Part shown: positions 1 to 10,608 of the stretch, in pieces | Layout: every line of letters starts with the position of its first letter | How positions within the stretch are numbered: position 1 is the first letter of the stretch | Notes under the pieces: generated by a model | What the model was told of the DNA's origin: nothing | Database searches by the model: none | What the model saw: the letters and a program-made list of their open reading frames with translations, nothing else | NCBI GenBank assembly: GCA_903874575.1 | Contig: CAIQSZ010000441.1 | Coordinates: 1-21,828, forward strand | From: an uncultured Elusimicrobia bacterium | Lineage (GTDB): Bacteria; Elusimicrobiota; Elusimicrobia; UBA1565; UBA9628 | DNA: 21,828 nucleotides | Reading direction: 5' to 3' | Position numbers and translations under genes: made by a program

Positions 1-1
1 C

Positions 2-1084
2 GGCGAAGGCGAAGACGGCATGAAGATCGAGAAGCTTCGCTACCACAAGCTGATCATCATGGCCGACGCCGACGTCGACGGTCAGCATATCCGCACCCTC
101 GTCCTGACTTTCTTCTACCGCCAGATGAAGCAGCTCGTGGATAACGGGCACATCTACATCGCGCAGCCGCCGCTCTTCAAGGTCAAGAAGGGCAAGACCG
201 AGATGTACGTCGACACCGAGGATAAGATGGAGCAGTGGCTGCTCAACGAGGGCCGCAACGCCCTCGAGGTCACGGCCATCAATCCGGCCAACGGCAAGTC
301 CAAGACGTTGGACGCCGACGATCTTAAGTACCTGCTCAAGCTTCTTAACGAGTTGGAGAATCTGATCCGACATCTCGAGCGCAAGAGCCTGCACTTGGAC
401 GACTTCCTCGAATATCAAACCGCCGGCAAGCTTCCTCTTTATCGCGTGGAAAAAGGCGCGGGCGAGTACGAGTTCTTCTACTCCGAGAAGGATTGGAAAA
501 TTTATCGCGACGCCCACGTCGAGGAGCAGAAGAAGAAGCTCATCGAGGAGCGCGCCGAGAAGGCGAAAAGGGCTCCGGCGAAAGCGTCGGCCGCCCTTCC
601 CGCGGGAGGCGAGGTCGTCGAGGAGTCGGCGCTCAGCGAGGCCGATGAGGAATCCCTCGAGCCCGACTTCCAGGAGCTTTGGGAGATGTCCAAGCTGGAC
701 GCCTTGTCCGCGAAGTTCAAGGAGATGGGCTTGGACCTGAGGTGGTACGACGTGACGCGCGACGAGAAGACGAAGCCCTTGTTCCGCGCCAAGACCTCGC
801 ACTCCGAGACGGACGGCTACAGCCTCAAGGACCTTCTGCTCATGGTCCGCGACGCGGGCCGCGCCGGCGCCCAGATCCAGCGCTACAAAGGTCTCGGCGA
901 AATGAACCCCGAGCAACTGTGGGAGACCACGATGGACCCGAAGCGCCGCCGCCTGCTTCAGGTCAAGGTCGTGGACGCCGGGGACACCGAGAACGCCTTC
1001 ACGACCTTGATGGGCGACAAGGTCGAGCCTCGCCGTCTCTTCATCGAGAAGCACGCCAAGGAAGTCAAGAACCTCGACATCTGA
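2..1084 (+). CDS. gyrB: DNA gyrase subunit B, C-terminal part (5' end outside window)
   Basis: GyrB is the ATPase and TOPRIM subunit of the gyrase heterotetramer, which introduces negative supercoils. The reading frame is open from the first bases of the window, so the gene is cut at its 5' end; the ATG at 20 is internal. The TOPRIM core is visible as KLRYHK followed by ADADVDGQHIRTL, whose acidic residues bind magnesium. The end of the protein has the family signature QRYKGLGEMNPEQLWETTMDP and finishes with KNLDI. Between these lies an extra block of roughly 200 residues, comparable to the insertion in E. coli GyrB and absent from Bacillus GyrB; it includes a Lys/Ala/Glu-rich linker around nucleotides 520-670. 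gyrA follows after 19 bp, so the two subunits are probably cotranscribed. Confidence 0.97.
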   Translation, partial: GEGEDGMKIEKLRYHKLIIMADADVDGQHIRTLVLTFFYRQMKQLVDNGHIYIAQPPLFKVKKGKTEMYVDTEDKMEQWLLNEGRNALEVTAINPANGKSKTLDADDLKYLLKLLNELENLIRHLERKSLHLDDFLEYQTAGKLPLYRVEKGAGEYEFFYSEKDWKIYRDAHVEEQKKKLIEERAEKAKRAPAKASAALPAGGEVVEESALSEADEESLEPDFQELWEMSKLDALSAKFKEMGLDLRWYDVTRDEKTKPLFRAKTSHSETDGYSLKDLLLMVRDAGRAGAQIQRYKGLGEMNPEQLWETTMDPKRRRLLQVKVVDAGDTENAFTTLMGDKVEPRRLFIEKHAKEVKNLDI

Positions 1085-1103
1085 TCCGATTAGAGAGAAA
1101 AAT

Positions 1104-3598
<2,495 letters not shown>

Positions 3599-3602
<4 letters not shown>

Positions 3603-4126
3603 TTCGTTTCCAAAAAGTATTTCTCGCGGCGGCGCTCGCCGCGGGGGCGGCGAGCGCGTCGGCCGAGATCGTCCTGGAAGGCGTCCACTGGCAGGCGGGA
3701 CGCGTCGAGGGCGGCGCGGCTTGGCAGGACGTGAGGGTCCTCGAAGACGGGCCTCCGAGGCTTGAAAACCGCCTGCGCGCGCGCCTCGTGCTTAAGAACC
3801 GCGGACCCAAGACAGAGGAGACTTTGCTTCTGCGCTACAGCCTCACCGCGCGCATCGCTCCCGTGGCTGGAGCCGCGACGGAAGGCTCTTGGACCATCCC
3901 GTTCGCCGTCGAGGAGCGCCGGGTGCCGAAGGTCGCTCCCGGCAAGACCATCGAGGTGCCGCTGGATGCCGGCGTGGCGCTCGGCTTGTATCTGCGGCGG
4001 CTCGTCCGCGCGAGTTGGTGGCCCGACCGCGTCAGGCTTCAAGTGATGCTCGAGCCGCATCCGGGCAGCGCCTCGCTCCAGACCGTCGAGGATACGCTCG
4101 AGGTCGTGCGCGAAGGAAAACCATGA
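3599..4126 (+). CDS. exported protein of unknown function
   Basis: This 175-residue protein is not recognised as a member of any family I know. It starts with a classical Sec signal peptide: a short basic start (MIRFQK), a hydrophobic alanine-rich stretch, and a likely cleavage after ASA near residue 22. The mature part has alternating hydrophobic and polar residues and few helical stretches, consistent with a small beta-sandwich of about 150 residues in the periplasm, but that fold is inference. The gene overlaps gyrA upstream and serS downstream by ATGA on both sides, so it is translated as part of the gyrase operon. No cysteines or obvious catalytic motifs are visible. Confidence 0.8.
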
Positions 4127-5424
4127 ACGACTTTTCTCTGCTTCGAAGAGATCCCGTCGCGGCGCGCAAGGCGCTGGCGTCGAGGAATCCGCGTTGGTCC
4201 GACGCGTTCGATGCGCTTCTCAAGCTGGACGAGCAATATCGCGCTTGCTTGAAGGATGTCGAGGACCTTCGCGCGCGCCGCAACGCGGCGTCCCAAGAGA
4301 TCGGCAAGGCCAAAGCCGCCAAGGACGAGGCTAAATCGGCCGGCCTGATGGCCCAGGTCGGACGGCTTAAGGAAGAAATGTCCGGCAAGGAGAAGCAGTT
4401 GGCGGCGTTCGAGCAGAGCGTGCAATCCGCCTCTTTGGAACTGCCGAACGTTCCCCATCCGTCCGTTCCCGTCGGTCGAGACGAGAGCGAAAACCCGGAG
4501 GTGCGCAGGACCTTGTCCCCCCGCGCGTTCGAGTTCAAGGCCCTCGACCATCAGAGCGTGGGCGAAAAATTGGGCATTCTGGATCTCGCGGCCGCCGCGA
4601 AGCTGTCCGGTTCGCGTTTCGCGCTTTGGAAGGGACCGGGAGCGAAGCTTTTGCGGGCGCTGGGAAATTACCTTCTCGACCGCCACTCCCTCAAGGGCTA
4701 CACCGAGGTTCACCCTCCTTATCTGGTCCGGCCCGAGGTTATGGAGGGCACCGGCCAGCTCCCTAAGTTCGAAGCGGACATGTACAAAACGGTGAACGCC
4801 GAGGGCGATAAAACCACGACCTTGTACCTCATCTCGACTTCCGAGATCTCGCTGACGAACATGGTCCGCGAGGAGATTCTGCCCGTCGAGCGCCTCCCGA
4901 TGAAGCTGACGGCGTATACGCCGTGCTTCCGCCAGGAGGCCGGCTCCTACGGCAAGGACGTCCGCGGAGTCATCCGCAACCATCAGTTCGATAAGGTCGA
5001 ACTGGTCTGGATCGTGAAGCCGGAGGACAGCCTCGCCGCTCTCGAGCAGCTGACCCAAGACGCGGAAGCGGTTCTGACCGAGCTGGAACTGCCGCACCGC
5101 ACCATCCAGCTCTGCACCGGGGATATGGGTTTCTCCGCGCAAAAAACTTACGACATCGAGGTATGGATGCCGTCGGAAGGACGCTACCGCGAAATTTCAT
5201 CCTGCTCCGATTGCTCGGACTTCCAGGCGCGCCGCATGAGCGCCCGTTTCCGCCGTCAGGCGAAGGGCGCGCCGGAATTGGTGCACACGCTCAACGGCTC
5301 GGGCGTCGCCGTCGGCCGCTTGGCCGCGGCCGTCTTGGAAAACTTCCAGCAGGCCGACGGCTCGGTCGTCCTGCCCAAGGCGCTTGTCCCCTATTTCGGG
5401 GCGGAGCGGATCTCGGCCGCCTGA
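4123..5424 (+). CDS. serS: seryl-tRNA synthetase
   Basis: This cytoplasmic class II aminoacyl-tRNA synthetase charges tRNA-Ser, and also tRNA-Sec if present, with serine. The 433-residue length fits bacterial SerRS. Residues about 25-105 are rich in charged residues and form the long antiparallel coiled coil that binds the tRNA variable arm. Class II motif 2 is seen as FRQEAGSYGKD (Phe269 onward), and motif 3 as HTLNGSGVAVGR (His388-Arg399), with the serine-specific ISSCSDCSDFQARR just before it. The start at 4123 is chosen because the protein begins with the family-like MNDFSLLRRDP and overlaps the upstream stop by four bases. In-frame sequence further upstream is only the shadow of the preceding gene. 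mazG begins one base after the stop. Confidence 0.97.
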   Translation: MNDFSLLRRDPVAARKALASRNPRWSDAFDALLKLDEQYRACLKDVEDLRARRNAASQEIGKAKAAKDEAKSAGLMAQVGRLKEEMSGKEKQLAAFEQSVQSASLELPNVPHPSVPVGRDESENPEVRRTLSPRAFEFKALDHQSVGEKLGILDLAAAAKLSGSRFALWKGPGAKLLRALGNYLLDRHSLKGYTEVHPPYLVRPEVMEGTGQLPKFEADMYKTVNAEGDKTTTLYLISTSEISLTNMVREEILPVERLPMKLTAYTPCFRQEAGSYGKDVRGVIRNHQFDKVELVWIVKPEDSLAALEQLTQDAEAVLTELELPHRTIQLCTGDMGFSAQKTYDIEVWMPSEGRYREISSCSDCSDFQARRMSARFRRQAKGAPELVHTLNGSGVAVGRLAAAVLENFQQADGSVVLPKALVPYFGAERISAA

Positions 5425-5425
5425 C

Positions 5426-5860
5426 ATGTCCAAGCCCCTTGGGCAACTGAAGAGCGTCGTCGCCCGCTTGAGGTCCGCCGGAGGCTGTCCGTGGGACCGG
5501 AAGCAGACGCACCGTTCGCTGGTGCCGTTCCTGCTCGAGGAATCCGAAGAACTGGCCGCCGCTTTGAAGCGCGGCCGCTGGCATGAAATGGAAGACGAGT
5601 TGGGCGACGTTCTCTTCCAGGTGATGCTTCATGCGAAGATCGCCGAGGAGCGCGGCCGCTTCACTCTGGAGGACGTCGCGCGCAGCCAGGCGCTGAAGCT
5701 GATGCGCCGCCACCCCCACGTCTTCGCGCGCGACCGCAAGTTCAAGAGCGCCGCCGAGGTGGGCGCTCACTGGAAGTCGATCAAGTCCGCGGAGCGGACT
5801 TTGCGCGACCGGGACGTGGCTCGCCGGACGGCGCTCAAGCGCAAGACGCGGAGAAAATAG
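5426..5860 (+). CDS. mazG: MazG-family nucleoside triphosphate pyrophosphohydrolase
   Basis: MazG enzymes hydrolyse (d)NTPs to monophosphates plus pyrophosphate, for house-cleaning of the nucleotide pool. The 144-residue product has one MazG domain: CPWDRKQTH at about 21-29, the magnesium-binding EESEE (38-42) and the partner ELGD (58-61), then the FTLEDV and RRHPHVF segments typical of this family. It is about half the length of E. coli MazG, so it corresponds to the single-domain form. The start ATG at 5426 follows the serS stop by one base; a longer frame starting at 5384 lies inside serS and is rejected. An adjacent AdoMetDC gene begins 3 bp downstream. A broader pyrophosphatase specificity is possible. 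Confidence 0.9.
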   Translation: MSKPLGQLKSVVARLRSAGGCPWDRKQTHRSLVPFLLEESEELAAALKRGRWHEMEDELGDVLFQVMLHAKIAEERGRFTLEDVARSQALKLMRRHPHVFARDRKFKSAAEVGAHWKSIKSAERTLRDRDVARRTALKRKTRRK

Positions 5861-5863
5861 CGC

Positions 5864-6802
5864 ATGTTCTTCGAAGGGCCGGAGAAGAAGGTCGAACTTG
5901 CGTTGCTGCCGGGGCAGCCGTCCCTGCGCGCGCGCGGACTCGACTACTGGAAGAGCCTCGCGGCGAAGTCGCGCGCGCAGATACTTTCGTCCATCTCGAA
6001 CGAGTCCCTCGACGCGCATCTCCTCTCCGAGTCGAGCCTGTTCGTCGCCGACGGCTGGCTCACGATGATCACTTGCGGCCGCACGGACTTGATCACCGCG
6101 GTGATCGAGATGTGCAAGGATCTGGGCCGGGACAACTTCCAATACCTGATCTACGAGAGGAAAAACGCGCAGCACCAAGAGTACCAGCCGACCAATTTCT
6201 TCGACGATGCGCGCCGTCTCGCCGAGGCGCTGCCGGTCAAGTCCTTCCGTTTCGGCGATGGCGACGACCATCACGTCTTTCTCTCTCATCTCGACAAGCC
6301 GTACTTGCCCGCGCAGGACGACCTGACGCTGGAGGTCTTGATGCACGGCATCGATCCGTCGGCGGCTAAGGTCTTCATGTCGGGTCCCCAGCGTAAAAAG
6401 GAGTACATCAAGGAAAAGTCCGGCGTCTGGAACATATTCCCCGGGTTCCTCGTCGACGACCATCTCTTCGAGCCGATGGGCTATTCGCTCAACGCGATTC
6501 TGGGCCCGCGCTACTACACCATCCACGTCACGCCGCAGAAGATCGGCTCCTACGTGAGTTTCGAGACGAATTGCGTCGAGGGCGACGTCAACGAGACCGT
6601 CTCGCGCGTCCTGAATATGTTCAAGCCCCAGTCCTGCGACGTCGTCTTGTTCCAGCCGCAGACCTCGCGCAAGAAAATCCGCTGTAGTTACCCGATCAAA
6701 CGCGCGGTGCGTCAGAATCTCGACTGCGGCTACCGCGTGACTTTCGACCACCATTCCAAGCCGGTCGAGGGCGTCGCCAGCGCTTTCGAGATATCGTTCT
6801 GA
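5864..6802 (+). CDS. S-adenosylmethionine decarboxylase, eukaryotic-type (class 2)
   Basis: This pyruvoyl enzyme makes decarboxylated AdoMet, the aminopropyl donor for spermidine. At 312 residues it is far longer than the usual bacterial SpeD proenzymes and matches the animal/plant family along its length. It has FFEGPEK at residues 2-8, the self-cleavage site LLSESS with Glu56-Ser57 (human Glu67-Ser68), TCG with Cys71 (human Cys82), TLEVLM around Glu157, GYSLN with Ser208 (human Ser229), TIHVTP with His221 (human His243) and SYVSFETN around Glu234 (human Glu256). Most acidic residues of the human putrescine-activation site are kept, but human Lys80 is Ile69. Human positions are recalled from memory. 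A spermidine synthase follows after 7 bp, which fits the assignment. The start is the first ATG, with GGAG upstream. Confidence 0.93.
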   Translation: MFFEGPEKKVELALLPGQPSLRARGLDYWKSLAAKSRAQILSSISNESLDAHLLSESSLFVADGWLTMITCGRTDLITAVIEMCKDLGRDNFQYLIYERKNAQHQEYQPTNFFDDARRLAEALPVKSFRFGDGDDHHVFLSHLDKPYLPAQDDLTLEVLMHGIDPSAAKVFMSGPQRKKEYIKEKSGVWNIFPGFLVDDHLFEPMGYSLNAILGPRYYTIHVTPQKIGSYVSFETNCVEGDVNETVSRVLNMFKPQSCDVVLFQPQTSRKKIRCSYPIKRAVRQNLDCGYRVTFDHHSKPVEGVASAFEISF

Positions 6803-6809
6803 GGAACCC

Positions 6810-7676
6810 ATGACTACCCGCGACGGTTGGATCGACGAAGAATACCGAGGCATCGTTCGTACCGGCTTTCGCAGAACAAAGAGCCTCTTCAAGGCGAAGA
6901 GTGCGTTCCAGTCGGTCGAGGTCGTTCAAACCGCGGGCCACGGCAAACTCCTGCTCATCGACGGGATGACCATGGTCTCCGAGCGCGACGAATTCGTCTA
7001 CCATGAGATGATCGCGCACGTCCCCCTCTTCCTCCACCCACGTCCGCGCCGCGTGCTGGTCATCGGCGGGGGCGACGGCGGAACCGTGCGCGAGGTGCTG
7101 CGACACAAGAGCGTTGAATCCTGCACGCTCGTCGAGATCGACGGCTTGGTGGTGGAGGCCTCGCGCCGCTTCATCCCCTCGACCGCCGGAAAGCTTTCCG
7201 ACCGCCGCGTCCGCGTGCGCATCGAGGACGGGGTCAAGTTCGCGCGCGAAACGAGCGAGCGCTTTGACGTCGTCATCATCGATTCGACGGAACCTTTCGG
7301 CCCGGCCAAAGCCTTGTTCGGCCCGGCGTTCTACAAGGACGTGAAGCGCATCCTGACCGACGACGGCATCGTCGTCAGCCAGGCCGGCTCCCCATTTTAT
7401 GAGATCGGCACCGTCAAGAATCTCGACCGTCTTCTTCGGCCGATCTTCCCGGTCGTCGACGCTTATCTCTTCACGAACCTGACCTATCCCGGCGGTCTTT
7501 GGGCGTTCGCTTTCGCTTCGAAGGGCTTGCGCCCCGTGAAGGATCTTCGCTCTACCCGGATATCCTCGGCTAAACTGCCGCTCAAATGGTACAACTCGGA
7601 CGTGCACGTCGGCGCGTTCGCCCTGCCGGAGTTCTTACGCAAAGCTCTGAGCCGGAGAAGCCCGGCCGCCGTTTAG
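6810..7676 (+). CDS. speE: spermidine synthase-family aminopropyltransferase
   Basis: SpeE transfers the aminopropyl group of decarboxylated AdoMet to putrescine, or in some thermophiles to agmatine. The 288-residue protein has the expected order: an N-terminal beta domain with LLLIDG (48-53), YHEM (64-67), the glycine-rich cosubstrate loop GGGDGGT (86-92), VEID (108-111) and the catalytic region DSTEPFGP (Asp158 onward). The second acidic residue of the usual DSxDP motif is Glu161 here instead of Asp. The ATG at 6810 has GAGGA a few bases upstream. It lies 7 bp after the AdoMetDC gene, so donor synthesis and transfer are encoded together at the end of the operon. A convergent gene ends 4 bp beyond. 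The acceptor, putrescine or agmatine, cannot be told from sequence alone. Confidence 0.93.
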   Translation: MTTRDGWIDEEYRGIVRTGFRRTKSLFKAKSAFQSVEVVQTAGHGKLLLIDGMTMVSERDEFVYHEMIAHVPLFLHPRPRRVLVIGGGDGGTVREVLRHKSVESCTLVEIDGLVVEASRRFIPSTAGKLSDRRVRVRIEDGVKFARETSERFDVVIIDSTEPFGPAKALFGPAFYKDVKRILTDDGIVVSQAGSPFYEIGTVKNLDRLLRPIFPVVDAYLFTNLTYPGGLWAFAFASKGLRPVKDLRSTRISSAKLPLKWYNSDVHVGAFALPEFLRKALSRRSPAAV

Positions 7677-7680
7677 GATT

Positions 7681-8553
7681 TTAAGGCCAAGCGGCTGGAA
7701 TCGATAGACGCCCGCGCAAATCCTTGCGCATGGTCTCAAAGCAGGTTCGCGCTTTCCCGGGAGCGTAGCTCGGGAGCGTGAAGAAGCTCTTTTGGCGTTC
7801 CCAGCCCTGGCGCGCGCGTCCGGTCGCGGCGTAGTCGTAGTACAGCGAAAGCGTCAGTCCCAGGTATTCCCCGGCGTTCTTCTGGAGATCGTTCTTGAGC
7901 CGGTCGAGCGCGGCTTCCTTCCTTTTGATCTCGGTCGCGTAGAAGTCCGGATGCGAGCGCGAGGACTCGGCGAAGCCTCCCCTCTTGAAAGAATAAAGAC
8001 GGGTGCGGAACGCGGTCTGGGAGATCGTGCCGAAGTTCTCGCAGCCGACCGACAGGAAGCGTCCGAGCGGCAGGTCCCGCGCCAGCACGAGAATCTCATC
8101 GCCGTCCCTTACGATGCGGCCTTCGGAAAATTCCGCGACGCGAAGGAATTTAAAGTTCTTATAGGCGACTATGTTCAGCGTGCTCGCGTCGAGCGAGCGG
8201 ATGGTGGAGCGGTAGGCGACGACCCGGGAGCCGTCCTGGAAGATATCCCGGAAACCTCTTCCGTAAGGAGTTTCGTCTATCTCCAGCAGTTCCGCCTGCG
8301 CGGGATGCGTGTATCCAAGGTAAGCCTTCCCCTTGAGCACGACGTAGGTCTCGAATCGGTCCCCCGCTCCATCTTTGCCGCCGTAGACCGCCGCCGCCAA
8401 GACAAGGCCGCCTGATTTTTTTTCAACGCGGTCCTTGAGCGTATAGCCCTTGGATTCCCATTCCGCGGCTTTGTCGTCGAGGGGACCGGACGCGGGCGTC
8501 GCGGCGGCGGGCGCGACCAAGACGGCGGCCAACAGAATGGCCGCCGTCTTCAT
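7681..8553 (-). CDS. exported protein of unknown function
   Basis: This 290-residue protein has a clear signal peptide (MKTAAILLAAVLVAPAAA) with probable cleavage near residue 18. The start at 8553 is chosen because it gives this signal sequence and overlaps the asd stop by ATGA; the much longer open frame upstream is antisense to the frame of asd and has no protein character. The mature part contains beta-strand-like segments and, near the C terminus, a charged helical region (IKRKEAALDRLKNDLQKN). Two cysteines are present, one at SVGCENF and one at ARTCFET. I do not recognise a family. It is the last gene of the parA-parB-asd operon and converges on speE. Confidence 0.75.
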   Translation of the reverse strand: MKTAAILLAAVLVAPAAATPASGPLDDKAAEWESKGYTLKDRVEKKSGGLVLAAAVYGGKDGAGDRFETYVVLKGKAYLGYTHPAQAELLEIDETPYGRGFRDIFQDGSRVVAYRSTIRSLDASTLNIVAYKNFKFLRVAEFSEGRIVRDGDEILVLARDLPLGRFLSVGCENFGTISQTAFRTRLYSFKRGGFAESSRSHPDFYATEIKRKEAALDRLKNDLQKNAGEYLGLTLSLYYDYAATGRARQGWERQKSFFTLPSYAPGKARTCFETMRKDLRGRLSIPAAWP

Positions 8554-9602
8554 CGGGGCTTGAGCCAGCCTCGCTTCAGGAGCACTTCGGCGGTCTGCAC
8601 GGAGTTCAGGGCCGCTCCCTTGAGGAGGTTGTCGGAGACCAGCCACAGAGCGATTTCGCGGGCGGTCGCGCCTTGACGGACGCGCCCCGCGAAGACGGGG
8701 TCCTTGCCTCCAGCCGAGCGCGGCGTCGGATAGTCCCCTTCCGCGGCGAGGACGAGCCCGGGGGTCTTGGCGAGGAGGGCGCGCGCGCGCGCCGCCGTCG
8801 TCGGTCTCGCCAGCGTCAGCCACGCCGAGAGAGCGTGACCGCGGATGCTGGGCACTCGTACCGTCGTCGCCGAGATTCTCAGGCGCGGCGCGGACCATAT
8901 CTTGCGCAGTTCCGCGGCGACCTTGACCTCTTCGCTCGATGAGCCGTCGGGGCCGAAGCTGCCGATCTGAGGGATCGCGTTGAAAGCGATCGCTCGCGGG
9001 AGTTCCGAGCCCGAGCCCTCCTCCAGCACCGGCGCGCGGCCGTCGGCCGAGAGCCCGGTGCGCGCAAGCGACGAGGTCTGCGCGAAGAGTTCCCCGAGCG
9101 CGGCCTTGCCGGCTCCGGAGACGGCTTGGTACGAGGAAACTCGCACTTCGCGCACTCCGATCTCGCGGTGAAGGAGCGCCCCGCCCACTCCGAGTCCGGT
9201 CATCGTGCAGTTCGGTCCGGCGATCAGGCGCCGGTCGGGCCTCAGGGCGTCCGCATTAACCTCGGGGATGACGAGCGGGACCTTCGGATCGAGGCGGAAC
9301 GCGGAACTGTCGTCCAGGACCCACACCCCGGACGCGGCCAGACGGCGGCCATGCTCTAGAGCGACTTCGTCCGAGCTCACAAGGAAGACGACATCGCACT
9401 CGGCCAGGGACGACGCATCGACGCCCGGAGCTGGGACCGAACGGCCGCGGAAGCGCACCGCGGCGCGGGCTCGGCCCGACGAAAACGGCTTGAGTTCGGA
9501 TACGGGGAAGCGGCGCTTCTCAAGCGATTCGATCAACTCGCGGCCGACCATCCCGGTCGCTCCGACGATTCCGACTTTCACGGCCTTGGGGTTATTGGGC
9601 AT
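8550..9602 (-). CDS. asd: aspartate-semialdehyde dehydrogenase
   Basis: Asd reduces aspartyl phosphate to aspartate semialdehyde with NADPH, the branch point to lysine/diaminopimelate, threonine and methionine. The 350-residue protein starts with the dinucleotide-binding loop GIVGATGMVGREL (11-23). The active-site cysteine is Cys132 in AGPNCTM, where the more usual context is NPNCS/T. The acyl-binding QAVSGAGK (159-166) and the catalytic histidine in RGHAL (His256) are present, and the C terminus ends with SDNLLKGAALN and QTAEVL, typical of the family. Its ATG overlaps the end of the upstream exported-protein gene by 11 bp. It lies in the parAB operon, an unusual partner; the G+C content is high, unlike parAB. 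Confidence 0.95.
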   Translation of the reverse strand: MPNNPKAVKVGIVGATGMVGRELIESLEKRRFPVSELKPFSSGRARAAVRFRGRSVPAPGVDASSLAECDVVFLVSSDEVALEHGRRLAASGVWVLDDSSAFRLDPKVPLVIPEVNADALRPDRRLIAGPNCTMTGLGVGGALLHREIGVREVRVSSYQAVSGAGKAALGELFAQTSSLARTGLSADGRAPVLEEGSGSELPRAIAFNAIPQIGSFGPDGSSSEEVKVAAELRKIWSAPRLRISATTVRVPSIRGHALSAWLTLARPTTAARARALLAKTPGLVLAAEGDYPTPRSAGGKDPVFAGRVRQGATAREIALWLVSDNLLKGAALNSVQTAEVLLKRGWLKPR

Positions 9603-10608
9603 AGGGGATCATGTATGGTTCGGTGTATCCGACGGCTTCGGACGCGTCGCGCGCGGCGCCGCGCACGAACTGTCCGGCCGGGGATTTTTCGGCGGGTAAA
9701 GAGAAGACGTACGGCGGGCGGCGCTGGAGTTTCGATATCCGCTCCCAGTCGAGGCGGTCCCGCGAAGCTTCGACCCAGGCGTCGATGATGTCTTCTCCAG
9801 CGGCCGAAAAGCGCACGATGGTGCGCTTGCCCGTGCGGGCGACGCTCAGGTCGTTGACCGAGACGGCCGGCTCTTCGGGCGCCGGCGGCACCAACTTGAT
9901 GGCCAACGCGGGATAGATATTGTTGATCGGCGTCTCAAGGGAGTTCGCCGCGTTGCGAGGAGGCACCCCGAGGATGGAACGGTTGTTCCACGCGCGGGCT
10001 TCACGTGGAGCATTTTCGTCAGGCTCGGCCGCCGCAAGGATGGGGGCGCTGGAGGCCCGCGTGAAGTAGTTGGACGGGGACCATACGACGAGATAGTTAG
10101 GCGCGGTGAAGCTCACCATCGAAAGCGGGACTTCGGCCCAAAACCACTCGGCCGCGCCCACGCCGTCGACGCGTGCCTGGGGGTCGGCGTCCAACGGGAT
10201 ATCGGCGGTCGAGGAAAGAAAATAGCTCTGCGCGGACGTCCAGGCCGGAGTCTGGGATATGCCGACATAGACCTTTCCGGGGATGCCCTCGCGAATCCAA
10301 GGCCTGCCTGGATTCGGCCTTGTCTTGGCGCGCCCGATCTTCGCTCCGACGAAGGCGCGTTGGAATTCCCCCTCCGGCGCAGGCGGAAGTTTTACGATCC
10401 AGGCGTTGTTGAATCCGATGTACCAGTTAGCGTCGGGGCCGCCGTCGGCAAACCTTGTGTAGTCATGGACCGTCGGGGCCAGGGTTATGACCGTTGGAAC
10501 GACGACGCTGGTGGAGAGCGTCGGCTGAAGGCCATCGGCGCCACCTGCGGCGGTAGACGTCGAGGCCGCGGACAGCGTCGCTATGAATAGGTATATACAA
10601 AAAATCAT
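9592..10608 (-). CDS. exported protein of unknown function, possible Fn3-like C-terminal domain
   Basis: The 338-residue product starts with a hydrophobic segment (MIFCIYLFIATLSAAS) that looks like a signal peptide lacking the usual basic start. The middle part has many aromatic and proline residues (for example WYIGFNNAWIVKLP) and a WFWAEVP segment, suggesting a beta-rich extracellular domain. Residues about 245-330 (SVNDLSVARTGKRTIVRFSA, then DAWVEASRD) look like a fibronectin type III or Ig-like module. No family is recognised with confidence. The ATG shares one base with the parB stop (TAATG), no Shine-Dalgarno is visible, and an in-frame stop lies 6 bp upstream, so translation probably relies on coupling to parB. 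The gene marks the transition from AT-rich parAB to high-GC asd. Confidence 0.7.
   Translation of the reverse strand: MIFCIYLFIATLSAASTSTAAGGADGLQPTLSTSVVVPTVITLAPTVHDYTRFADGGPDANWYIGFNNAWIVKLPPAPEGEFQRAFVGAKIGRAKTRPNPGRPWIREGIPGKVYVGISQTPAWTSAQSYFLSSTADIPLDADPQARVDGVGAAEWFWAEVPLSMVSFTAPNYLVVWSPSNYFTRASSAPILAAAEPDENAPREARAWNNRSILGVPPRNAANSLETPINNIYPALAIKLVPPAPEEPAVSVNDLSVARTGKRTIVRFSAAGEDIIDAWVEASRDRLDWERISKLQRRPPYVFSLPAEKSPAGQFVRGAARDASEAVGYTEPYMIPYAQ

Noticed and set aside
5291..6892. Open frame of 533 codons antisense to serS, mazG and the AdoMetDC gene
   Set aside because: It spans three well-supported genes on the opposite strand and has shadow-type composition.
10000..10015. TTCACGTGGAG resembling a parS core
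   Set aside because: Only the central CACGTG and a few flanking bases match; the GTTT and AAAC arms are missing. No canonical parS was found in the window.
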